NCBI GenBank assembly: GCA_004794785.1
Contig: SJOL01006425.1
Coordinates: forward strand, 853,853-917,852
Origin: Opisthorchis felineus
Taxonomy: Eukaryota; Platyhelminthes; Trematoda; Opisthorchiida; Opisthorchiidae
Direction of reading: 5' to 3'
DNA length: 64,000 nt
The translations under genes were made by a program, and so were the position numbers. The notes beneath the pieces were generated by a model. That model did not search any database, was not told the DNA's origin, and worked only from the letters and a program-made list of their open reading frames with translations. Positions 55,851-64,000 of this stretch are shown piece after piece; the first letter of the stretch is position 1; the number at the start of each line of letters is the position of its first letter.

Positions 55851-58189
55851 AGCAGGTCCGATTAGAAATTTAGGTGATTAGAATCCAGAAATATCGTCTG
55901 CGGCAAACAGCTTAGATACGAATCGAAATTCGAATCACATGATTTTTCGGGGTTGAACTTATATTTCACTTCCCGTTCCAAGCTGACTTCTTAGTTTACG
56001 CAGCTAATTCCAAAAACTCTTATGTTCATCCTTGATTTTGATAGGATATTCAGCGAAAAAGAAGCCGGTTCGGTCACTTAAAATTTCAGTACAGTAGATA
56101 ATCGACCTTAAGGAGTAGCGTTTAGAAGGTCCACTCTCACGAAACATTCTGGGGTATTTAATCTGAAAAAGGTTCATTACCTTCGGATACTTAAAATCTA
56201 CGTATCTAAGTTGCGGCCGTGGTCTTTGGAAATTCAATGTTGTTTGCGTATTGCATCAGCTTCAGCTTAGTGGGGCTGGTCACAGTTGATGTAGAATTTT
56301 CAAGCTAGATTGGCTGTCACTATTGTGTTCGGTATTTTAAAGAATTCCGCCCAATCTCGCACACTTTCATCTCTCGTTCACATCGACCAGAGTGTAGTTG
56401 GAATGTTTTTTGAATCCATGCATTCAAAACAGAAAAGCATGCTCAAATAGGAAACATTCTCCGGTTGGTGCTATAGCTGACCGGCATAAAACGGAGCTTT
56501 AACTCTGCGTATAACACACAGGCATCAAATGCATTCTTAAAACACACTTGCCTTCCAAGATAAGGATATGGGGACCGCAAATGATACTCGTCACGACCTC
56601 GCTCAGTCGAGTTGCACTCCGGCTTCGAATGATGTATGGTGAATACTTACAAAAACGGACTGTTTGTCGAATTGATCAGAACGATAAACATCAACGAAGT
56701 TGATATGATATTCATATCAGTTTGTTGGGCATATGAAAGGCTGCGTATCGCAGCGCCAATACAATCAAAAGAGTGCTTCTGTCATAGGACAAAACTCCGC
56801 TTCTCCGGCTGATAATAACCACCATCCGCGCTCTAATAATACTAATAATAATCGTGCCTAGCTGCAGTGCCATCCAAAGTAAGCACGAGAGCCGAGATAC
56901 TGCCAGATTGCCCAAGCCCAGACAGGAGCGGTCGAGATGCAGAGGTTTGGTTCGAACCACGGACCTTCCTGCCAGTAAGTGCGCATCCTAACTACTGAGC
57001 TATCTCGAGCTGCCATACGTGCTCTAAAATGAATGGTATCAGTAGTGGGCGTCGCTTTGGTTACCCGATACTTTGCTCCAATAGTTTGTATTAATCATAG
57101 TAGGGCATCGTCTTCCGCGTTCGAGGCACCAGCTACCGTAGGCATATCACGGTTACCGCACACCCGTAAACCTACTGTGTTCCACTGTGCTTGTCTTCTA
57201 GAGAAGATATGAAGGCGTAGAATTCAATCAGAAGCCTCTGAAACTAGCTGTCACATTCTGGGAGATGGACATAAGTGCTGACTGCAAGACCAAAGTCCAG
57301 ATTTGGTGCTTCATTGTATGGATAATATTGGCTCTCAAGAGAGTCAGGCACCGTGAGTACTGATCCAACCAAAAAATAATTACTTGCACCCCTTTTAGAC
57401 GCTATATACAGGCATTATGATGGCCACTTCCGCGTTTTGGTAAAAAAACCATCTAACTGGGGTCCATTATACCTGGACTGCGGTAGGCGATTGCAGCTGT
57501 AAGGGTGGGTCCATCTGGTATAGCCATAAATGATAAGACACCGACGTGTGGAAGAAGTTTGGCAGTTTCATTACCCTAAAAATCCTAAAGACTGGTATGT
57601 GTGAAGATAACCTCCACCAAGTGGCAACCCCTTCAACGGATGTGCCTTACGTGTCAGAGCAGATGTTTTTCGGACTACTCATTAGTAGGCGCAGCCTTCA
57701 CCACTCCAGAAATCGTATATGGCCTCGTGATTAAGAAGGCGAACAGTCCGAGGCAACGGATTGCACCCTATGGAGAGGAGTGAGCGTGACAGTGATTGAC
57801 AAATTTGTCCTTTGACGTGCTCTTCAAAAAAGGAATAGAATTCCAGTACCGATATCAGAAGAGGAGAGTTTCTGCGGAATGATGCCATTTCAAAAGCTCT
57901 TATCAACTGCAGACGTGTGACATGTGAAATGCAGACGTACATACAGCATTCTGTTGGATAATGAGAGGGACTGACGTAAAAGGCTAAGCCTTAGTCACGT
58001 GGACCAAAGCAAACGCTACATGACAGTTAAGTCCTTTAGAACATAGACTCGGCCTTTGTCAACAACCGAGGCCAACAACCTACCGTGATCACTTTAAAGG
58101 AAGAGTCGATATCCATCAAATTACTACCGAAATTAATACAGCGCAGTCAAGATTGTTATGGTAAACATGTCGATCAGAACGGTTCGAGA
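55851..58189. other. No gene recognised apart from the SINE at 56875
   Basis: AT-rich, short frames, no domain motif. The minus-strand frame at 57682-57942 was inspected and not recognised. Confidence 0.4.
56875..57015 (-). repeat. tRNA-derived SINE, copy 2
   Basis: The minus strand has a well-kept box A (gatagctcagtagttagg) and box B (ggttcgaacca) about 30 bases apart, followed by a non-tRNA body (ctcctgtctgggcttggg, cagtatctcggctctcg). The missing acceptor-stem pairing and the repeated body mark it as a SINE rather than a tRNA gene. Confidence 0.7.
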
Positions 58190-58545
58190 AATAATTTCGG
58201 CATTGAATTGTACTTATTCCTTCAACTTCGGTTGCATGATGGTTACTTTGGGAGAACTGGGCGCAGGCTTGAAAGGCGTGCAAATGAACGTATGCCCCAA
58301 TATATCTTGCCTTTGATGGACCAGACCGAAACGAGACTGCTATGAACCGATCGCAATCCAGCTTCCTCGATCGCCGTGCACCTGATTTACTCTGGTCACA
58401 ATTAATATAGACTTTTCCTCTAAAGCGATCAACACAAGTAGTCGGCTCCGTTGTTGACGTTCCTTGAGGTCACAGTCGTAACCAGACAAAAGTCGAACCT
58501 GTCTGGTCGAAAAGACTTGACTATGACGTTGCGTCATGTTTAAAA
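58190..58545 (+). pseudogene. Second GIY-YIG remnant, from a different Penelope-like family
   Basis: A frame ending at TGA 58343-58345 reads HDGYFGRTGRRLERRANERM and then PQYILPL. This matches the YIG-R...EH segment (YIGRTxRRLxxRxxEHxP) of Penelope-like endonucleases. The next bases read, in another frame, SSIAVHLIYSGHN, the usual S..A.HL...GH part, and end near 58540. YIG is changed to YFG. It is unrelated in detail to the fragment at 47.2 kb. Confidence 0.55.
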
Positions 58546-58731
58546 TGTCTAGTTACCTCTCCCCCTCTCATTTTCGATTCTCCAATAGAATACTAGGTTT
58601 TCGTCCGTATTTCGCATGTCACACGTTTGCGACTGAGATTGTGTACAATGGAAACACCCCCACAGTGTTTTTCTTCTGACATTGCCATCCAGAACTCAGT
58701 GTTTGACAAATAACTCCTTGTTTCTTCGAAG

Positions 58732-59116
58732 GGCTCGTCGAATTTTTCTGCAAATCGTTCGAACATTCCAGAGGATGAAGGTCTAAATACAGTCTATCAA
58801 CGGCACTTTGAGTTTCTCCGTGCGAATCCGGATAATCCCACTGCACACGGCAGCACGTGGATAATCGAAATTTACTTCTATCCACTAACACGGATACTTC
58901 CGCATACGCGCATCATTCCAACGACTTCTATGATTCCTTCCAACCACATGGACTGAGTGAACATCTGCGAGCAAGCCGGTCGATTCTTCGACATTCGCCC
59001 ATCCAACAATCAGCATGTTCACCAGTGCGAAAAGAATCCGAATTCTTGGATCTTGGACTCCTGAATCGATTCGATCTTCGGAGTTGCAATCTTGGAAAGC
59101 CCCATCCTTCAGAAAG
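58732..59116 (+). pseudogene. Coding-like segment with one frameshift and splice-like borders
   Basis: After an acceptor-like site (ccttgtttcttcgaag ending 58731) the frame reads SSNFSANRSNIPEDEGLNTV and YQRHFEFLRANPDNP up to about 58850. The frame one base off then carries on with DNRNLLLSTNTDTSAYAHHS, then SFQPHGLSEHLRASRSILRH, and ends PHPSER at a donor-like gtaacg (59117). Composition (Ser/Arg/Pro/His-rich, few hydrophobics) resembles a regulatory or scaffold protein. It differs from the retroelement remnant just upstream. One missing or extra base near 58851-58860 would join the halves. I do not recognise the family. It could be an exon of a further plus-strand gene with an assembly indel, or a dead copy. 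Confidence 0.4.
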
Positions 59117-60099
59117 GTAACGGATCGGAATTGGTAAACAACACATGAAGCCACATTTCCGCAGTCCGTTCCTACCTCGTCACTGTGGGGTATTGCGACA
59201 GCCATTTCTGCATTTGATGTATACCACCTTCGCCATGTTGCCTTATTGTGTCAACATACCAACTGCTACCATCTAAGCCTGAAATTTGTCTCATTTACTA
59301 ATGATGATTTTAGGTTTGGGTATAACCAAAGCAATAGATGATTCCGAGACCAAGGGAATTTGGAAGCATGAGGCTCGCCTCATCTTCACCATTTGCTTCC
59401 ATCACTTATTCAAGAGCAGCTTACATTCCAGACTACCTGCGATCGTATTGCATCAGTGCCGCTACATATTCAAACAATAAAATCCGATGATTTCACCACT
59501 TGAATCCGATCCTAAATAGTATGTGAATCACTGGCGACATCAGCGCGGCTTTTCTTCGCTGAGGTACTACTTATCTGAAAAGGCCTTATTTTTAAGAGAA
59601 TAGAAGAATCATCAGTTAATTACTGCTTTATCAGATCTGCAGCTATCTATTTTACCAAATATTTGTTTTTCAAAACTCTAATCCCGCTACTTCCAGAGAG
59701 TTAGAACGACTGCAACGATCCATATACTGGCCTACTTCATGGATTATTGGTGATTCTACCAGTATTTATCATGTCAACCACCAGTGTTTTTTCCAGCCAC
59801 CCCTGCGCAGTCTGAGCGATATCTGCTTGCGCGGATCGCCTTATTCACTTGATTTTGCGAAAGCATCACGTGCAGTTACATGACCTTTCCTGAAAGTATG
59901 ATGTCGAATGAGACGCTCCCGTAGGCTTCCCCTTTATTGTTCTAGTCGTGTTCGGTATTCAACGGACAAGAACGCTGGATAGTCCGTGCTGAATTGCAGG
60001 CTACGATGAAAAAAATGGCCTCTGTTTTCCCAGCGCTGACTCGATATGTTCATTTGATTCCTAATGGATCTATCTACCAGGCAGCAACATATAAATCCT

Positions 60100-60290
60100 C
60101 AGGCGGACCGTGGCCGATCGTTTACGTGTTCAAACTACTAGCCAGAAGGTGGCGGGTTCTACACTAGATGGGGATTCGTGAGATGCGAACCGCTGACGAG
60201 TCCCAATAAGAATGAAACCGCTGCGCAGCGCTTCTCGGTTTTCCAGCAAGGTGAAGCCATTAAAAATGCTCAGGAACTTCTATACGGACT
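60100..60290 (+). repeat. tRNA-derived SINE with hammerhead body (SM-alpha-like)
   Basis: The head resembles a tRNA with the two internal promoter boxes. TGGCCGATCGTTTACG stands for box A (consensus TGGCCGAGCGGTTAA), and ggcgggttctacac stands for box B (GGGTTCGAACC). It is followed by a hammerhead-like segment at 60187-60243. This order, tRNA-like head then hammerhead, is that of the SM-alpha SINEs of schistosomes. The exact ends of the element were not defined. Confidence 0.6.
60187..60243 (+). ncRNA. Hammerhead-ribozyme-like motif in the SINE
   Basis: The order is GAACCG (stem I), CTGACGAG, TCC, loop CAATAA, GAAT, GAAA, then a 12-base palindrome CGCTGCGCAGCG as stem III, CTTCT, and CGGTTTTC (stem I). 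CTGANGA and GAAA are intact. Stem I pairs over five positions. Stem II has one mismatch and a G-U closing pair, and the cleavage-site triplet is not the usual GTC. The RNA may be weak or inactive, but the architecture is clear. Confidence 0.55.
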
Positions 60291-61799
60291 GCACAAGTAG
60301 CCACGAGCTCACCTCCCTGATATCCATCCGACGAGTACTAATGAGGGTGAATGACCTGGTCTAATTGGGCTTTTGCGGAACCGACCGCAACTATTCTAAG
60401 TAAATGCATTGGCATCGATACAGCTTATAAGTAACTCTCACTCATAGATTAAGTAAAAAACGTTACTTTGAAGACCAGCTTCAAACGAAGATCACCAAAT
60501 CTTGAGATAGGTACACCTCTTTTGGCAAAATAGAGCAAGTAACTTATTAGTCACACATGACAGTAATTTAGTTTGCTGCACGAAAAACACATCCAGGGTA
60601 CTCAATACGTGCACCGTTGTGAGGAGACGGTTCATACTGGCCTGTCAGGTGCAGTGGTCTATTTCCAAACACCCAACTTTGACATCGTTGTAACACTCTA
60701 CGCTCCACATGTGCAGTTGCTACTCAATCGGATGGGGCTGAATATGGAGAGATGATTTTAGGTATTTAGGTAGGTAGTTTAGGTAGTAATCGAGTGGCAT
60801 GAGATAAGATGCACAGCAGAGGTGTTAGGTGGTCAGACTATGTTTCACCATCAAACAAACATGTAGAACTAGGTTCACTGAAGTAAGGTTTCTATGATCA
60901 ATTTACAGAGATGCGATCTAATGAATTGACTCCCCCCCTCTCCATCCCGCTGTATTCCGAATAGTCTGCAAAATTTACGCCTGCCATAGCTGCCCATGCC
61001 TAGATTTCCGGATCTGTCATTGCCATACAAGTCGTCTGTTTCTTTCAAAACGAAACCAACTGCAGTCCATTAGCCGCCACAGTTTAAAGTGCGATTTGCT
61101 TCGCCTCCGCATAGTACTGCAGCTCACCCTGATCGCATGATGAATTCGGGGACAAACAAAAGGCTTCAGATATACGACTTTACGCACACTGGTGTATATT
61201 AATCAGCCAGTACTGAACAGCTAATTAATTCGTGATACCGTAAGCATGGGGCTGGTATTGCGGATCGAATTTATTCAACAACTACCTCAGCTTGGTTGGA
61301 AATCAGCAAACAACGAGTTTAAAACACCATCAATATGAACACATCCCACGGGGATTCAACGTGACATCGGTTTGAGTGAGGATGAAGACCAGGAATACTG
61401 CTCCGATAATAGAAATCTGGCGTTTTCAAACACTTTCGATCGATGTTTTTCAGTCCCATCGAAACAGGTTAGCATGTGTGCGCTTCCAATATCTTTCCCG
61501 TTGATAAATACACTGCTGATAGCGGTGATATATTTAGAAAAGTATTTGCCAGTTCTTGGCGCCCTCGAAGTAAGTACCCTTTGTGAGGAGGTCAGTTCAT
61601 TCGTAGGATCGGGTACGCAGAAACGAAAGCACATTAATCCAGTTGGAGTGAAACAAGCCATAGGACCATTATTGATGTAAGAACGAAAAACAAAACAATT
61701 TGAGGGTTGAGTGCGTTAGCAACGCTACTTATTCCATGAAAAGGTTGTTCTCAGACAAAACCACTTTTAGTGTCCCTCAATAGATATTTTTATGGGGAA

Positions 61800-62095
61800 A
61801 TTCTGTGTGGACGTAATACACCACTCATAAGTTTGCTGAAAACTTCTTGACAGCCCACGACCGGTTTCGTCCTTCCTGGGGCTCATCAGCTAGGTGCAGT
61901 CTCCGAGTTTCCGTCAACCTTATGTTCTACTTGTTCTACATGTATCGCGATATCTCGAATATCGTACCAACTGAAACACAAGGCTGCCTGGTGCAGCACA
62001 TTCAGTTGCTTAAAAACATCATAAACGAGAGATTCAGCTGGGTTCCAGTTGAGTCACTCATCAAAAACAAATTGGTATGCAAATGAGTGTATTTC
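61800..62095 (-). repeat. Penelope-type terminal repeat with hammerhead-like core (copy A)
   Basis: The repeat starts with ggacgtaatacaccac and contains the hammerhead-like core (61851-61897, minus). It continues through ccgtcaaccttatgttctac and then a block (61945-62095) that is also found at 10985-11130. Copies of the core block occur at 34.7, 48.4 and 11.2 kb. Sequence shared by four places in the window identifies it as a dispersed repeat. Confidence 0.7.
61851..61897 (-). ncRNA. Hammerhead-ribozyme-like motif, copy A, core intact
   Basis: Read on the minus strand the order is: a stem I strand (gcacctag), CTGATGAG, a stem II (CCCCAGGAAGGAC with G and C closing), GAAA, the palindromic ACCGGT as stem III, then GTC and the second stem I strand (GTGGGCTGTC). 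All conserved core bases are present. Stem I pairs over most positions (a-T, t-G, c-G, c-G), with a mismatch next to the core. Stem III has no loop, so it could only form between two molecules or tandem copies, as described for hammerheads in Penelope-like elements. Confidence 0.55.
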
Positions 62096-64000
62096 GCGAA
62101 ATTCTGTGTGCTTCACAACCACATTGATTCCCTTGGAAACTCTTCGAAAGAAAGACCAATACCTGAACAGTACAAATAGTATTCACCCTGGACCATAATT
62201 TGGTGCGTGATTCCCCCCACCGAAAGGGACAGGTTCCTATTCAACCCATATTTATTTTACGTCTCTCACATGCAGATTTTTGTGTACAAACTTTTTTTTC
62301 AAAATGAGAGCTGGTGCTTCAGCTGACGCCACTGGCGAAAACTCGAAACAGGAGCTTCTGCACTGCCCGAAGTCGCAAAGGATCTGTTCGAGTTCTCTTG
62401 ACTTCAGATAAAGTGTTAGTTTGAACATCAGCCTCTAATAGGTTCGAAAGTTTGTAGGCCATGTGGAGAAATCGTATCTTATATATTCCCTTTTACAAAG
62501 GCATTTTCTGGGATAATCTACTGTAATTGCTAAACCATCACCGTCAGCAAGTCTTTTAGTAACCTTTGTCCGTCCCATGTGTTGCCTACAAATCACTGAG
62601 TCTGAAGAAGACCACATATTGATGAAGAATGCTGAAGTTTTCAGTAAGTTCAAAAACGTTCGGAAACCATTGACAAACCATCGTTTTAAGGATAAATCTA
62701 TCGTTTGCTTGCTTAGCCTTTCTGAAATACGGCGTGTTTCCCTACAGTGGTGAGCGATCTACTGATGGGGGTCACTAGAATTTTCCTCAATTTCAGATGT
62801 AGTTTGTGAAGGTGGGTTACCTACCAGTTCGAATTCATGAGCGTAGGATTTCGAGCAGTTGAGTAACTTCCAAGAAACACCAAATTACCTGAGACGATAG
62901 CAGAAGTAAGTGCTGGCGATCAGGTAATTCCTATCTAACGTAATGCAAGTGTATACCCAATTTCCAGTGCACCTGAAAGCGTCCGAACGGAGAACAACTA
63001 CGTAGAATAACCAACCAAGGATGTTTTCCGAATCGATACGTGCGTACGAGAAATACGATGTGCCTGTTAGCTTCATCTTCAGTGGCAATGGAGAATCTGT
63101 GCACTGTATTTCAGCATAGGAAGAATCCCACTTTGGTACCGTCAACATATGCATACTGATGGGTTTTTTTTCGATTAAGCGTGCACGTTGGTGGACGCTC
63201 GAACCAAGCAGTGATACACACTCCCTACCTATACACATAACAATAAGGATAAAGACTAGCCATCTGGGCGAGATTTAAGACAGTCTATGAATGACTCCTG
63301 ATATAAAGACTGTAGCGTTAGTAGCATTAGTCTGAGACGATCGACTTCCGCGATAGCCGGAAATGATTGTTGTAGAGACGGTGGGCAACCACCGTCAGTA
63401 AATCACACGTACCCAGCAAGAACGAAAAGCTCTTCTGTGGGTAACCTACGGATAGGCGCCGCTGGAAATTCTGTCGAAGTGAGTTATACCCTTAGTGGAT
63501 AGATCACCAGCTGACCGTTTTGGGATGTCATGGATACAGACATTAACACAAACTCGCTCAGTTTATGTAAACCAGGCTAGATCAACTCTACACGAGCACC
63601 GTCAGGTCGAATTGTGTATGGCTGAACGCACTTGCTGTTAAGCAGATGAAGACCCAGTTACAGATTGCGTGAGAAACGTACTGAGATATACAGATCAGGA
63701 TTACTAAGCTGCCTACAGTCAAGAGATTCATAGTGGGCTGTCCAGTTAGGCGCACTCGCGGTATCCGGGGTCGATCGGTTTTCAGTGGTTATCGACTACC
63801 GAGACCGGATTTGTCAGCTACAGTGTAAGACCCACAAGATGGATTGCATATACGCCAAACGAGTATGATTCAAAATACGGGAACGAAATGAAAAACATAT
63901 TGGACGGCATCAGTAGGTAGACCACAATATCAGCAGAAGCTGTAGTCCTCGAATGTTATATAGAAAAGTACTCATCTGACGGAATGCAAGAAAACAAGAG
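62096..64000. other. No feature recognised at the right end
   Basis: Short frames on both strands without motifs. A minus-strand frame at 62885-63238 was looked at and is not recognised. Confidence 0.45.

Larger units (their letters stand above)
59117..61799. other. Intergenic or intronic DNA with the SINE at 60100
   Basis: An open frame at 61381-61569 (DEDQEYCSDNRNLAFSNTFD) ends at a donor-like gtaagt but lacks a pyrimidine tract upstream, and the opposite strand is open too. It is left unassigned. A taggtaggtag-like run occurs at 60760-60790. Confidence 0.35.

Noticed and set aside
56875..57015. Could be a functional tRNA gene
   Set aside because: Boxes A and B are good, but the arms do not pair as a full cloverleaf and the downstream body is shared with 53054-53185, so it is a SINE.
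61381..61569. Plus-strand exon reading DEDQEYCSDNRNLAFS
   Set aside because: No pyrimidine tract at the acceptor, and the opposite strand is open over the same stretch, so coding evidence is ambiguous.
1..64000. CRISPR arrays, bacterial operons, phage or integrative elements
   Set aside because: No regularly spaced repeats, no ribosome-binding-site-led gene strings; exon-intron structure and retroelements show eukaryotic DNA.

Overview
The window looks like nuclear DNA of a flatworm, most likely a digenean trematode (liver-fluke type). This is inferred from three things: compact coding exons separated by long introns with GT/AG borders; decayed retroelements of the RTE-like and Penelope-like kinds typical of fluke genomes; and a tRNA-derived SINE that carries a hammerhead-ribozyme-like body, as in the schistosome SM-alpha family. 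There are no bacterial operons, no CRISPR array and no rRNA. The species cannot be named from the sequence.

The main object is one plus-strand gene. At least thirteen coding exons between 4070 and 50813 can be joined. Splice phases agree at all twelve junctions and give about 1,421 codons ending at a TGA at 50811-50813; the 5' end lies upstream of 4070 or outside the window. The protein is rich in Ser, Thr and Pro and looks mostly disordered. Short helical segments lie near its C-terminal third, and it ends in an acidic tail (EEDEEYY). I do not recognise the family. Two of its exons carry the same 32-residue module (23 of 32 identical, core SITSLAPSCA).

The introns hold most of the mobile DNA. 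An RTE-like element with frameshifts lies at 6.3-9.1 kb. A back-to-back pair of RTE-like copies lies at 23.2-25.9 kb; the plus-strand copy has only two in-frame stops before an internal deletion. An RTE tail lies at 43.7 kb, and Penelope-like debris with a GIY-YIG endonuclease fragment lies at 47.2-49.5 kb. That fragment starts about 100 bases past an exon of the host gene and stays in its reading frame. Repeats carrying hammerhead-like cores sit at 11.2, 34.8, 48.5 and 61.9 kb. A SINE at 60.1-60.3 kb carries another.

Tail-to-tail with the main gene is the last exon of a minus-strand gene (51355-51664) with its own poly(A) signals. To the right of it are two stretches that look coding but need one frameshift each (52604-53034 and 58732-59116), RTE fragments at 53.9-54.4 kb (+) and 55.0-55.85 kb (-), two copies of one tRNA-derived SINE (53.1 and 56.9 kb), and a second, different GIY-YIG remnant (58.2-58.5 kb). 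From 62.1 kb to the end nothing coding is recognised.

All functional calls come from reading translations and motifs by eye. Exon borders were placed by splice signals and phase, without transcript evidence.
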